Origin: Burkholderiales bacterium
GTDB taxonomy: Bacteria > Pseudomonadota > Gammaproteobacteria > Burkholderiales > Burkholderiaceae
Direction of reading: 5' to 3'
DNA length: 64,000 nucleotides
Assembly: GCA_026225235.1 (NCBI GenBank)
Contig: JAMFSK010000114.1
Coordinates: 310,001-374,000 of the forward strand
This document shows, one piece after another, positions 36,510 through 46,120 of this stretch. Positions within the stretch are counted from its first letter, which is position 1; every line of letters begins with the position of its first letter. Below the pieces are notes generated by a model. That model did no database searches and had not been told where the DNA came from. It was given only the letters and a program-made list of their open reading frames with translations. The position numbers and the translations under genes are program-made.

Positions 36510-38039
36510 CTATTGGGTGAAATGCGTCGCGCCATTCACATCGCCTGAAAATGTCCAGGGCACCCCATATTCTTCGTGCCGCGCGCCAACGTTTGCGCGT
36601 TCATCTGGATCATCGAGGTCCTGCATCGCGTAGACGCGAGTCGATTCAAGCAAGTAATACAGCTTGCGCGGGCCTTGCGAATCGAACATGAGCAGCGATT
36701 TTGAGGCAAGCCCCGCAATGGCTTCCGTCACTTCGCCCTCGGACAAATCATCGCTGCCGACGATCCGGCACGCGACTTCGAGTGGGAAATGCCCATCGCA
36801 GACACTGACCCGGCGCAGAACCATCCGCTCCTCCCGCGAGAGGAAGCGATAGCTCCAGTCGAGCGTGGCCTTGAGCGTCTGCTGCCGCAGCGGCGCGCTG
36901 CGCAGGCCGCCGGTCAAGACGCGGAAACGATCCTCGAGTTCGGATACGAGTTCCGAAATACCGAGCGTGGCAGCACGTGCCGCAGCGAGCTCGAGGGCCA
37001 GAGGTACACCATCAAGGCGGCGACACACCGTGGCGATCTGCGCAATGCTGTCGCTGTCATAAGTAAAGTGCGGGTCGAACGCACGGGCGCGCGCGATGAA
37101 CATCTGCACGGCACCCCGCTGCGCGATGGCTTCGAAGCCGTCGCCTTCGACAGGCATCTCCAGGGGCGGCACCCAATAGAGCTGTTCGCAGGCCGTCCGG
37201 ACCGGCTCGCGGCTGGTTGCGAGGATGCGCACACCTTTGTTTGCGCGCACCAGATGTTCGCAAAGCGTGGCGGCTTCGTTGATCACATGTTCGCAATTGT
37301 CGAGCACCAGCAGCAGTTCGCGGCCGGCGACGGCGGCCGTCACATCGCCGAGGCTTGGCTCAGTGCCGAACATCTCGATGCGCAGCGCGTTCGCTACGGC
37401 TCTCACGACATGGGCGGGCCCGTCATTCGAGCCGAGCGCGACAAAACAGACCGCCGCGGCCGAATTCAAGCTTTGCAGGCGCGCGACCTCGATGCCAAGC
37501 TGGGTCTTGCCGATTCCGCCCGCGCCGACGAGTGTCACGAGGGGCGACCTCTGCAGCGCTGCCAGGACTTCTTCAACAGCCGTCTCACGGCCTATCAGTG
37601 GCCCGTGAAAGAGCGGCAAGCCGATGGGTTGGGCACGCATCATGTCTGCCAGACAGACAGCCACGCCGGCAGTCGTTCCCGCAGTCATGCCACTTGTCAC
37701 TGCTGGCTGCGCAGGACCCGTCGCAGCCTGCGTCGCATCGCGCGGCAAGACAAGACGGTAGCCGCGACCAGGCGTTGTCCTGATCAAGTCCTTGTCGTCG
37801 CCCAGCATCTTTCGCAGCGACGAGATGTGAACCTGCAGATTGTTTTCTTCGACGATAGTGTTAGGCCAGACACAGCGCAAGATGTCTTCTTTCCTGACCA
37901 GGCCGCCTTTGGCCCGAATCAGCATTTCCAGAATGTCGAAGGCCCGCGTGCCAAGACGCAGCGGTTCGTTGTCCAGGAAAATCTCCCTGAGTTCGAGGCA
38001 TACGTGGATGCGACCGATTTTGATCATGGCAAGACTCAC
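36510..38039 (-). CDS. Winged-helix / STAND ATPase regulator 2, C-terminally short (509 residues)
   Basis: Residues 1-100 are the OmpR-type winged helix (RAFDILEMLIRAKGGLVRK, TTPGRGYRLV). The ATPase has Walker A VGAGGIGKT at 171-179 and Walker B-like LLLVLDNCEHV, followed by TSREPVR and the SRAAT-like winged domain. The protein stops near residue 509 with VNGATHFTQ; its two paralogues in the window continue for some 430 more residues of TPR-like repeats. Either the sensor half has been lost, or this is a short constitutive form. It is followed by the alpha/beta hydrolase and porin genes. Confidence 0.85.
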   Translation of the reverse strand: MSLAMIKIGRIHVCLELREIFLDNEPLRLGTRAFDILEMLIRAKGGLVRKEDILRCVWPNTIVEENNLQVHISSLRKMLGDDKDLIRTTPGRGYRLVLPRDATQAATGPAQPAVTSGMTAGTTAGVAVCLADMMRAQPIGLPLFHGPLIGRETAVEEVLAALQRSPLVTLVGAGGIGKTQLGIEVARLQSLNSAAAVCFVALGSNDGPAHVVRAVANALRIEMFGTEPSLGDVTAAVAGRELLLVLDNCEHVINEAATLCEHLVRANKGVRILATSREPVRTACEQLYWVPPLEMPVEGDGFEAIAQRGAVQMFIARARAFDPHFTYDSDSIAQIATVCRRLDGVPLALELAAARAATLGISELVSELEDRFRVLTGGLRSAPLRQQTLKATLDWSYRFLSREERMVLRRVSVCDGHFPLEVACRIVGSDDLSEGEVTEAIAGLASKSLLMFDSQGPRKLYYLLESTRVYAMQDLDDPDERANVGARHEEYGVPWTFSGDVNGATHFTQ

Positions 38040-38317
38040 ACAAAATTAGGTTGAGGCTGCGTTTTTCAGCTGCAAGGCGCTGCTCCGGGCCGCCGGGCAC
38101 GACCGGCATCGGTGTGCGGACCCCGTGTTTCAGGGCCACGTCGATGGACCCGGGGAGCCGGCAAGCGCCGGCACGGACGGCCATCTTAGCCCGCATTTGT
38201 GTGAAAATTAAATCAATTGGCAGCGCACTATCCTGTGTCAGCGCCTGTATCAGACTCTCGGTAAGCCGCTGGGTCAAGTACAAAAAGACAGAAATTCCGA
38301 CTCGCGCACATCGACGA

Positions 38318-41146
38318 TCAGTCGAGCAAAGACGCCAGTAAATCGGCAGCGGCGCGCAAGTCCACCGTGCCGAACCCGTCGCTGAAGCGCTCGTACACCG
38401 GTGCGAGCAGCGCTTTGGCAGCGCCTGGTTTTCCCTGTTGAGACCAGAGTCTGCCGAGGCTCGTCGCGGCCCGTAGCTCCCAAGCGCGTGCGTCGATCGA
38501 ACGTGCGGCCTCAAGTGAATCCGTGAACCTCTGCTCGGCCTTGACCTCATCATCAGGGGCGCCTTCCAGCAGGATCAGTTCGCCCTGCACGCGCAGATGT
38601 TCGGCGAGCGACGCATCGTCGCCCATCTGCCGGGCGCGCTCGACCGCGATGCCGATCACGCGAAGCGCCTCGGCCTGGGCGCCGTGCCGGGCGAGTTGTT
38701 CGCATAGCGCGGAGGAAAAGCCGGTCAAATAGGACGCGTGCCGGACTTCCCCCAGCTCGCGCAAGGCCGGCGTCACACGGGTCGCATAAGCCTGGGCGTC
38801 GCCTTGCGCGAGCAAAGTCAGCCCTTGCCAGAACTGCCCCCGCGATTCCCATCCTGGCATGCCGTGAGCACGCGCCACATCGATCACCGCCGCAGCGGGC
38901 GGCACCAGACTCTCGACACCATCCATCAGCAAGCTCATCGGGCAGGTACACATCATGAGCACGTACCACCGGGTGGCGGCATGATCGATCTCGTCGGCAC
39001 GCTGCGCGGCGTCTAGCGCCACGCGCGCAGACTCACCGGGACAGCCCTGAAGCCAGAGCACAAAGGCCAGGGCGCACAGGGCCGCGGCCTTCTGATCGAA
39101 GGCAAAACGAATCAAATGCGAACGGGTCACCGGCGCCTCATACCGCACGATCATGCTTTCCAACCGTATTCGCGCCTGATTCAGTTCGCCTGTATTCAGG
39201 TACGACATACCCAGCATCCGGTCGGCAATCGACTGGTCCGCGCGATCCTGCCTTGCGGCGGCAATCGCTGAAAAGCGATGGGCAAGTTCCAGCGACCTTC
39301 CATAGGGGCCGTTCAGGTAGGTGAACGCCCACAAGCCCCAGATCGCGGTGAGCTGGTGTTCGTCATCACCGAGCGCATCCGCGATCTCCAGTGCGTGATT
39401 GAACGCCCGTTCTGTCTCGACCACTGCGCCTTCATAGAGCAGGGACTTTCCGCGCGCGGCGTACAGTTTCATGGCACTGCGCTGATGACCGGCGCCATCT
39501 GTTTCAACATGCAACAGCGCACGCGATACGCTCGCCAGACACTCGCCGACCAGCGAACGCTCGAGCCAGTAAGGCAAGGCTGCCGCGGTGAGATCGACGC
39601 CAAGGCCCACGTCGCCGTCTGGCGCAAAGCTCCAGCTCAGGGCAACGCGAAGATCTTCGAGATGGGCTTCAAAGCGTGCAATCCAGTCAACCGTCAGCGC
39701 CGTCTGCCAGTCTGCCTCAGCCGCCTGAAAGCGCGCGCAGAAGTGCTCGGCATGACGCCGCGAAAAGTGCTGCACTTCGGCGCGTTCGGCCAGTTTCTGC
39801 CGCGCGTAGGCGCGCGTCATTTCCAGCATCCGGTACGTCGCCCGCAGGCCGCCGGTGTTGGAAGCGATCAGGGACTTAGACACCAGGTTGAGCACGCAAT
39901 CAAACACGACCGACGGCGGGAGATCGGGCGTGCCCGCCACGGCCTGCGCCGAGTCCAGCGAAAACACATCGGCAAACACGCTGAGCCTGGCAAAGATCGT
40001 CTGCTCCTCTGGTGACAGCAAGGCATAGCTCCAGTCCAGCATGGCCCCCAGCGTCTCTTGCCGCGGCTCGCCGACAGCCGCACCGCGCGGCTGCGCCTCG
40101 AACAGGAGTTCAAGACGCTCGGCCACACCGGCGATGCCGAACACGGGTACGCGCGCCGCCGCGAGCTCGATGGCCAGCGGTATACCATCCAGGCGACGGC
40201 CGATCCCCGCTTTGAGCGCTACGCTCGATGCATCGAGCGATGCGGCCAGATCTTCAGGGTCGAGGCGTGCGTCGAAGAGTCGCAATGCGCCGCTTGCCAT
40301 CAACGCCGTGACCGACTCGGTTGCCGGATCGGGCGCATCGAGCGATGCCACCCGGAAGACCTGCTCGCCCTCCGTGCGCAAGGCTTCGCGACTGGTCGCG
40401 ATGATCTGGATCGAGGACGCCGCGCGCAGAAGTGTGTCGATGACAGCAGCACATTCGTCGATCAAGTGTTCGCAGTTGTCGACTACCAGCAAGACGCGCC
40501 GGGAGTTCAGCACCTCGGCGATGCGGGTCGTCGACCAGTTGCCGTCGGCCGGCACCAGGCCCAGCGCGGTGGCGATGGTCACCGATACAAAGGTCGCCTG
40601 CGATACCGGCGCGAGTTCGGCCATACAGACACGATCGGGAAAGCGGTCCGCCAGGCGTCGGGCGATCTCGACGGCCAACCGAGTCTTGCCGATACCGCCC
40701 GCCCCGACGAGCGTGATCAGGCGACAGGTGCGCGCCATATCTTCGAGTTCATCGAGCGCGGTTTCGCGGCCGATCAGGGGGGTGCGGCTCGCAGGCAACG
40801 CCACGCCCCGCGCTGCCGCCGGGGCATCTGGGGCAGCCGTCCGTGTGATGAACTGATAGCCTCGCCCGGCCACTGTCCGGATCGCATCGCGGTCGGCTCC
40901 GAGCGCGCGGCGCAGAATGGAGATCAGCGATTCCAGCGTGCTTTCCTCGACCAGACGCCCCGGCCAGACACGCTCCATCAATTCGTCTTTACTCACAACG
41001 CGTCCCGCGCAGGAGGCCAACGAAAGGAGGATGTCGAACGCACGCGAGCTGAGCGCGACGGGCTGGCCATTGCGCTTTAACTCTCGACGTATCACCGAGA
41101 CTTCGGAACTTCCGAACGAAAAGCTTTGGGACACGGGCTCACTCAT
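38318..41146 (-). CDS. Winged-helix / STAND ATPase regulator 3 (942 residues)
   Basis: Residues 10-105 form the OmpR-type winged helix (RAFDILLSLASCAGRVVSK, TLESLISILRRALGAD, TVAGRGYQFI). The ATPase domain has Walker A VGAGGIGKT at 147-155, LLVVDNCEHLIDECAAVIDT as Walker B-like, and TSREALRT. The rest is a helical repeat region. ATG 41146 is chosen because AGGA lies 8 bases upstream and the longer frame adds a basic, non-family N-terminus. Its neighbour at 38039 on the same strand is regulator 2, 278 bp away. It probably senses a ligand and controls nearby genes; the target is unknown. Confidence 0.85.
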   Translation of the reverse strand: MSEPVSQSFSFGSSEVSVIRRELKRNGQPVALSSRAFDILLSLASCAGRVVSKDELMERVWPGRLVEESTLESLISILRRALGADRDAIRTVAGRGYQFITRTAAPDAPAAARGVALPASRTPLIGRETALDELEDMARTCRLITLVGAGGIGKTRLAVEIARRLADRFPDRVCMAELAPVSQATFVSVTIATALGLVPADGNWSTTRIAEVLNSRRVLLVVDNCEHLIDECAAVIDTLLRAASSIQIIATSREALRTEGEQVFRVASLDAPDPATESVTALMASGALRLFDARLDPEDLAASLDASSVALKAGIGRRLDGIPLAIELAAARVPVFGIAGVAERLELLFEAQPRGAAVGEPRQETLGAMLDWSYALLSPEEQTIFARLSVFADVFSLDSAQAVAGTPDLPPSVVFDCVLNLVSKSLIASNTGGLRATYRMLEMTRAYARQKLAERAEVQHFSRRHAEHFCARFQAAEADWQTALTVDWIARFEAHLEDLRVALSWSFAPDGDVGLGVDLTAAALPYWLERSLVGECLASVSRALLHVETDGAGHQRSAMKLYAARGKSLLYEGAVVETERAFNHALEIADALGDDEHQLTAIWGLWAFTYLNGPYGRSLELAHRFSAIAAARQDRADQSIADRMLGMSYLNTGELNQARIRLESMIVRYEAPVTRSHLIRFAFDQKAAALCALAFVLWLQGCPGESARVALDAAQRADEIDHAATRWYVLMMCTCPMSLLMDGVESLVPPAAAVIDVARAHGMPGWESRGQFWQGLTLLAQGDAQAYATRVTPALRELGEVRHASYLTGFSSALCEQLARHGAQAEALRVIGIAVERARQMGDDASLAEHLRVQGELILLEGAPDDEVKAEQRFTDSLEAARSIDARAWELRAATSLGRLWSQQGKPGAAKALLAPVYERFSDGFGTVDLRAAADLLASLLD

Positions 41147-41243
41147 CGGGATCCTGGGGGTGGTCGTTAGCGAGATCCTTCGTGTCCTCCGCAACAAATG
41201 CGCGACTGACAATTACAGTTTCCCTGAAATGATAACGCACACT

Positions 41244-41795
41244 TCACTGCAAATATTCCGTGTCCGTCGGCGGCTTGAGCGGATCGGCCTGCGTCCTGTA
41301 GGGGAGCGACGGGGCGTGTGGATCGGTCGTGGTGTCGTCGATGACCTTGTCGACGTCTGCCGTCTGGCTGAGCTCGAACAGAAACTTCGCCTTGTCGAAA
41401 TCGGGCGAGACACAACCTTGTACAAAGACCAGCCTGCGCTGTAGCACCAGCCACAAGGAGGAATCATCGCGCCAGTGCGAGATACGCGTGTCGATAAAGC
41501 GAAGCCGCCGCTGGACGGTATCGGCGATCTCCGCGTCGTAGAGGTAGCCATTGAACAGACGGCACCGCCCTTCGATCCAACAGCTATTGCCGCGCTCGAT
41601 ACGGTGATGGGATTCTCCCAGCCACTCCTGCTCCGTTTCGAGCGGCCCCAAGGGGATGGGGCACTGAGCGATGCCGGACGAGATCTGGAAGAAGGGATCG
41701 TTGCCCCGGTTACTGAAAGAATCGTCAGCCAAGGCAGTGCCACTGATCAGGGCCATCAGGATGAGCACTATGCCGCGTCGGGCGCGTTGTTTCAT
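41244..41795 (-). CDS. Exported BON-like protein
   Basis: A 183-residue protein with a signal peptide (residues 1-23, IVLILMALISGTALA). The mature part contains LYDAEIADTVQRRLRF, SLWLVLQRRLVFVQGCVSPDFDKAK and TADVDKVIDDTT. This order, a helix, a V-x-V-Q-G strand and a closing V-D-x-V-I-D, is that of a diverged BON domain. Cys residues in GIAQC, SCWIEGRC and QGCV may form disulfides. It is separated by only 21 bp from the sorbosone-dehydrogenase-like gene upstream on the same strand, so the two are an operon. The role is unknown. Confidence 0.7.
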   Translation of the reverse strand: MKQRARRGIVLILMALISGTALADDSFSNRGNDPFFQISSGIAQCPIPLGPLETEQEWLGESHHRIERGNSCWIEGRCRLFNGYLYDAEIADTVQRRLRFIDTRISHWRDDSSLWLVLQRRLVFVQGCVSPDFDKAKFLFELSQTADVDKVIDDTTTDPHAPSLPYRTQADPLKPPTDTEYLQ

Positions 41796-41816
41796 CGGCG
41801 ATCCCTCCGGAACAGG

Positions 41817-43550
41817 TTAGCGGCCGGTATACGCCACGCGCCACAGCGTGCCATTCCCGTCTTCACTGACGAGCAACGCGCCGTCATGGGCCACCGCCAC
41901 CCCGACGGGTCGGCCCCAGACGCTGCGGGGGTCGACCACGAAGCCCGTCAGGAAATCTTCGTATTCGCCCGTCGCGACACCGTGTTCGAGACGCACGCGC
42001 ACCACCTTATAGCCGGTGCGTGTACTCCGATTCCATGAACCGTGGAGCGCCGCGAAAATATCGCCGTGATATTCAGCGGGAAAAGCTGCGACACCGCTCG
42101 TCGCCGTATAGAAGCTCATCTCCAGTGAAGCCGAATGCGCCTGCAACAACACGTCCGGAACGATCGCCTTGCCAGCCAGGTCAGGTCGCTCGCCTGCGTG
42201 ACGCGGATCTTCGTGATTGCCGAGGTAGTACCAGGGCCAGCCGTAGAAACCGCCCTCTTTCACGTGCGTGATGTAGTCGGGCACCAGATCATCACCGAGG
42301 CCATCGCGCTCGTTCGTCGAGGTCCACAACTCGCCCGTGCCCGGATCGACCGCAATGCCCACACCATTGCGAATGCCGGTGGCGAACGCGCGCAGCGGCG
42401 CGTGGCCTTCGGGATCCGTCACGAGGATATCAGCCCGATTGGCTTCGGCATCCCAAGCCGCACCCTGCCCATGTTCCGCCTCCCAGCGGGCCACGGCTTC
42501 CGTGCCCTTCTTGCTCATGCTCTCGGCGACATTGGAACCCGATCCCACTGAAATGAACATCTGCTTGCCGTCGGTCGAAAAAGCGACGTCGCGTGTGCTG
42601 TGGCCACCGCGGCCGTCCGTCAGAAGCGGCACGATGACCTCGGGCTTGCCGCGTGCCTCGAAATCGCCGCTGCGATATGGGAAACGGACCACGGAGTTGT
42701 TGTTGGCCACGTAGACCCATTGCGGATCGTTGCCGGGCGGATAGAACGCGATGCCGAACGGCCGGTTGAGCCCGTCGGAAAAAATCTGGTTGGCGGAAGG
42801 GATCTCGGCGCCATCGGCAGCACGCAACACCCGGATACGATCGGCTGACGTCTCAGCGACGAAGATATCGCCGTTCGGTGCGACCCGGACGATGCGCGGA
42901 TTGGACAGGCCCGCGGCGAACAGGCGAACGGTGAAGCCGGGCGGTACCGAGAGGGTCGCGTGTGAGGGTTGCCGGACGACTTGCGGCCCGTTCCCCGACG
43001 AAGACGTACTGTAAGGCGCGGGTAAGTCAGAGAGCGTGAGAAGATGGGCCACGCCCGGGGCAACGCGATCCCAGTCGCTCAGATGGCCCGCTGGGACGCT
43101 CGGGGGTGCCGGTGCGGCAGATTCCTCGGAGACCGCCTGGGAGGGGCGCTTGAGGGTCGAGAGATAGGCAATCAGTTGAGACCGGTCGCCTGCATCGGGA
43201 ACGGAGACTGGCATCGTCGTACCGGGGACGGCTGCGGCGGGATTCGCGAGAAAACGGTCCAGCGTCGCTGTGTCCCAACTCAGGCCTGCCTGGCTGAGTG
43301 CGTGGGTGTAGTTGAAACCGGGCACCGTGCCGGCAAGCCGACCCAGAACCCCGACGAGGCTCGGACCCTGACGCGTAATCAGCGTGTTTCCGGGCCCCAT
43401 GACGGCGGCGTGACAGACCGCGCAGTTTTGCTCGAAGACGAGCTTGCCCCGGCCAATGTCACCCGCTTGCGGCACCTGGGCCGCGGCCCCATCGAACGCG
43501 CCTGCAGCGAAGAAGAGTCCCGCAACCCACGCGCGTGCAAACCGATACAT
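41817..43550 (-). CDS. Cytochrome c / sorbosone dehydrogenase-like fusion
   Basis: A 577-residue periplasmic protein: a signal peptide (residues 1-24), a cytochrome c domain (30-145) with heme motif C43-A-V-C46-H47 and Met113 in TTMPV, then a six-bladed propeller of the L-sorbosone/PQQ-glucose dehydrogenase type (VPPGFTVRLFAAGLSNPRIV to YKVVRVRLEHG). The family oxidises aldoses or aldehydes with PQQ, here with the cytochrome taking the electrons. ATG 43550 has GAGG 5 bases upstream, and longer frames add a non-signal leader. It begins 121 bp after rpoD and precedes the BON-like protein gene. The substrate is unknown. Confidence 0.85.
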   Translation of the reverse strand: MYRFARAWVAGLFFAAGAFDGAAAQVPQAGDIGRGKLVFEQNCAVCHAAVMGPGNTLITRQGPSLVGVLGRLAGTVPGFNYTHALSQAGLSWDTATLDRFLANPAAAVPGTTMPVSVPDAGDRSQLIAYLSTLKRPSQAVSEESAAPAPPSVPAGHLSDWDRVAPGVAHLLTLSDLPAPYSTSSSGNGPQVVRQPSHATLSVPPGFTVRLFAAGLSNPRIVRVAPNGDIFVAETSADRIRVLRAADGAEIPSANQIFSDGLNRPFGIAFYPPGNDPQWVYVANNNSVVRFPYRSGDFEARGKPEVIVPLLTDGRGGHSTRDVAFSTDGKQMFISVGSGSNVAESMSKKGTEAVARWEAEHGQGAAWDAEANRADILVTDPEGHAPLRAFATGIRNGVGIAVDPGTGELWTSTNERDGLGDDLVPDYITHVKEGGFYGWPWYYLGNHEDPRHAGERPDLAGKAIVPDVLLQAHSASLEMSFYTATSGVAAFPAEYHGDIFAALHGSWNRSTRTGYKVVRVRLEHGVATGEYEDFLTGFVVDPRSVWGRPVGVAVAHDGALLVSEDGNGTLWRVAYTGR

Positions 43551-43670
43551 GACGAGCCTCGCTTGCCTCGTGAAACAAGGCCCGCAGGGCCATGCCGTTG
43601 GCATGACCCGGCCTGTTTTCAATCGGCGGGATGGTGTCCCGCGATTCTAGCCCGGTCCTGCAATCGACAT

Positions 43671-45671
43671 CTAGCGGTCGAGAAACGACCTCAGCTTCTC
43701 ACCACGGCTCGGATGCATGAGCTTGCGCATCGCCTTGCTTTCGATCTGGCGAATCCGCTCGCGGGTCACGTCGAACTGCCGACCCACTTCTTCGAGGGTA
43801 TGTTCGGCAACCGTGTCGATGCCGAAACGCGTGCGCAAGACCTTGGCTTCACGCGGTGACAGTGAATCGAGCGCTTCCTTGATCGCAAGGCGCAAGTCCA
43901 TCTGCATAGCCGCGTCCGCAGGCGACTCGGCTGTCGAGTCTTCGACCATATCGCCAAGCGTCGTATCACCGTCTTCGCCCACAGGCGTATCGAAAGACAC
44001 CGGCTGACGGGCAATCTTCAGGATGTCGCGCACCTTCTCTTCCGACAGGTCCAGGCGTGCCGCGAGCACGGCCGGATGGGCTTCTTCACCCGTCTTCTGA
44101 AGGATCTCGCGCGATACGCGGTTCACCTTGTTGATAGTCTCAACCATATGAACCGGCACGCGGATCGTGCGACCCTGATCGGCGAGCGAACGCGTGACGG
44201 CCTGGCGAACCCACCAGGTGGCATAGGTCGAAAACTTCCAACCGCGACGGTATTCGAATTTATCCACCGCCTTCATCAAGCCGATATTGCCTTCCTGGAT
44301 CAGATCGAGGAAGTGCATGCCGCGGTTGACGTATTTCTTGGCGATGGAGATGACCAGACGCAGATTCGCCTCTGTCATTTCGCGTTTCGCCTGGCGCATC
44401 TTGACCTCGGCGCTCGTCATCTGGCGGTTCAAAGCCTTGAGTTGCGGCAACGCGAGCATCAGCGTGGCTTCGATTTCAACCAGCTTGCGCTGCTCGGCCT
44501 GGATAGCCGGCTCACTGCGCGCGAGCGCCTTGCCGAAGGGCAGGGGCGTATCGGCATTGTGGGCAGTCCAGCCCAGATCCGTCTCGTGGCCCGGGAACGT
44601 CGCGATAAAGCTTTCACGCGGCATGCCGGCCAGATCGACGGCGAGCTTCAGGATATTGCGTTCGAACACGCGAACCTGCTCCACCTGGTGGTGGACCACG
44701 GCGCACAGACGATCGATGGTCTGGGCGGAGAAGCGAATCGGCGCGAGTTCGCGCTGGATATCCGCCTCTACGGCTTGCCATGCGGCCCCGACCGCCTTGT
44801 CGGCAGCGCGGTCGGCGTTGAGAAACGCGTCGAAGTGCAGTCGCACCGCTGCAAAAATGGGCAGACAGTCGCCCAGCAGGCTTTTCAGGCGGGCGGCGTT
44901 GGCGCGCGTAGCTTGCTCGTCGCCGTCTTCGCCTTCTTCATCAGCGTCGTCGTTGCCAGCGGCGAGTTCGGTTGTGCTGGGTTCCTGCGCGGCTTCGGTC
45001 AGTTTGACGTCGTCCGGGCTACCGGTTTCCTTGAAGCCGTCGACCAGTTCGTCGATGCTCACTTCACCGGCCACCACGCGGTCGACCGTCTCGAGCAGCA
45101 TCGCCACGGTCGCCGGGCATTGGACGGCAGCCTGGATCATTTCGCCGAGGCCGTCTTCGATGCGCTTGGCGATCTCGATTTCGCCCGCACGCGTCAGCAG
45201 CTCGGTCGTGCCCATTTCGCGCATGTACATGCTTACCGGGTCGGTCGTGCGACCGTACTCGGAGTCCACCGTGGCCAGCGCGACTTCGGCTTCTTCGTCA
45301 GCCTGCTCGTCGGAGGCCGCGCCGGGCGCGGACTCGTTCATCAGCAGCGTATCGGCGTCGGGTGCTTCTTCATACACTGCCACGCCCATGTCGCGGAAGG
45401 TGCTGACAATGGCTTCGATGGCAGACGTCTGGGTAAAGTTGCCCGGCAGGTGGTCGTTGATCTGCGCGTGCGTGACGTAGCCTTGTTGCTTGCCCAGTTG
45501 GATGAGCGCACGCATCTGACGCTGGCGCTCGTCAGTTTCCTCGGGCGAAACCACCACGTCTTGCGTGGCGGGGTCAAGCAGGTTCTTTTCTGTGGATGCG
45601 CGACGGGACTTCGCTTTCTTGACAGGCACAGCATTGCCGGTCACGGACGGGTTCTGATCAACACTCGCCAT
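43671..45671 (-). CDS. rpoD: Primary sigma factor RpoD-like
   Basis: A 666-residue sigma-70. Region 1.1 is in the first 120 residues; region 1.2 contains [22 protein letters not shown]; the long non-conserved insert is acidic ([13 protein letters not shown]). Region 2 holds [32 protein letters not shown] and the -10 element helix [19 protein letters not shown]. Region 3 follows, and region 4 contains [21 protein letters not shown]. These give specificity for housekeeping promoters. AGGAG precedes ATG 45671. rpsU and dnaG, its usual partners, are not in the window, so this may be a second rpoD copy. Confidence 0.95.
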   Translation of the reverse strand: MASVDQNPSVTGNAVPVKKAKSRRASTEKNLLDPATQDVVVSPEETDERQRQMRALIQLGKQQGYVTHAQINDHLPGNFTQTSAIEAIVSTFRDMGVAVYEEAPDADTLLMNESAPGAASDEQADEEAEVALATVDSEYGRTTDPVSMYMREMGTTELLTRAGEIEIAKRIEDGLGEMIQAAVQCPATVAMLLETVDRVVAGEVSIDELVDGFKETGSPDDVKLTEAAQEPSTTELAAGNDDADEEGEDGDEQATRANAARLKSLLGDCLPIFAAVRLHFDAFLNADRAADKAVGAAWQAVEADIQRELAPIRFSAQTIDRLCAVVHHQVEQVRVFERNILKLAVDLAGMPRESFIATFPGHETDLGWTAHNADTPLPFGKALARSEPAIQAEQRKLVEIEATLMLALPQLKALNRQMTSAEVKMRQAKREMTEANLRLVISIAKKYVNRGMHFLDLIQEGNIGLMKAVDKFEYRRGWKFSTYATWWVRQAVTRSLADQGRTIRVPVHMVETINKVNRVSREILQKTGEEAHPAVLAARLDLSEEKVRDILKIARQPVSFDTPVGEDGDTTLGDMVEDSTAESPADAAMQMDLRLAIKEALDSLSPREAKVLRTRFGIDTVAEHTLEEVGRQFDVTRERIRQIESKAMRKLMHPSRGEKLRSFLDR

Positions 45672-45986
45672 ACATCTCCTCAACAGGTTCACGCTACGGT
45701 GGCAAGCCAGCGCAACAGGCAGCTAGACACGCACACCGATAACCCGGAGGACCATTCCCTGGATGTAGGCTTGACGCGTTGCTGCGAGTCTTCAGCAGCA
45801 ATCGGCCAGTTCCAACGGTGAGACGAGCTAAAAGACGCGCGAAATTCGCGCGGCCGCGTAGTCTATAGGAAGTTTGAACTTCTAGGGGGAACTTGCTTGA
45901 TCGGCCAGCCGTGCTGAAGGCCGAAGACGAGCTTTCAAAACCACGACGATCGGCCGGGAACCCTTGCCAGCACTGGGATACAAGGC

Positions 45987-46011
45987 AAGGCCCGGGTCGC
46001 ACCCGGGCCTT
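45987..46011. terminator. 11-bp GC hairpin
   Basis: AAGGCCCGGGT (45987-45997) pairs perfectly with ACCCGGGCCTT (46001-46011), loop CGC. It has no good T run on either strand, but lies between two same-strand genes where a terminator is expected. Confidence 0.5.
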
Positions 46012-46074
46012 TGAGGAGCACAGTTTGGCGCGTTCGAAAGCCTGCCAAAACGCGCCACATCGGGCCGGACCCTT

Positions 46075-46105
46075 GGCAAAAATCGCCCCGCGAGCGATTT
46101 TTGCC
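46075..46105 (-). terminator. Terminator of the permease gene
   Basis: GGCAAAAATCGC (46075-46086) and GCGATTTTTGCC (46094-46105) form a perfect 12-bp stem with a 7-base loop. On the minus strand it ends in a T5 run, 16 bp after the permease stop. Symmetry makes it bidirectional. Confidence 0.75.
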
Positions 46106-46120
46106 GCTCACCCGACGCGT

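Larger units (their letters stand above)
45672..46120. other. Intergenic region with two strong hairpins
   Basis: No gene is seen in 449 bases between rpoD and the APC permease gene. It carries two hairpins, at 45987-46011 and 46075-46105. The left part, near 45690-45890, must hold the rpoD promoter read leftward. Confidence 0.7.

Noticed and set aside
44076-45821. A 581-codon open frame on the + strand across rpoD
   Set aside because: rpoD on the other strand has all sigma-70 regions; the antisense product shows no domain.
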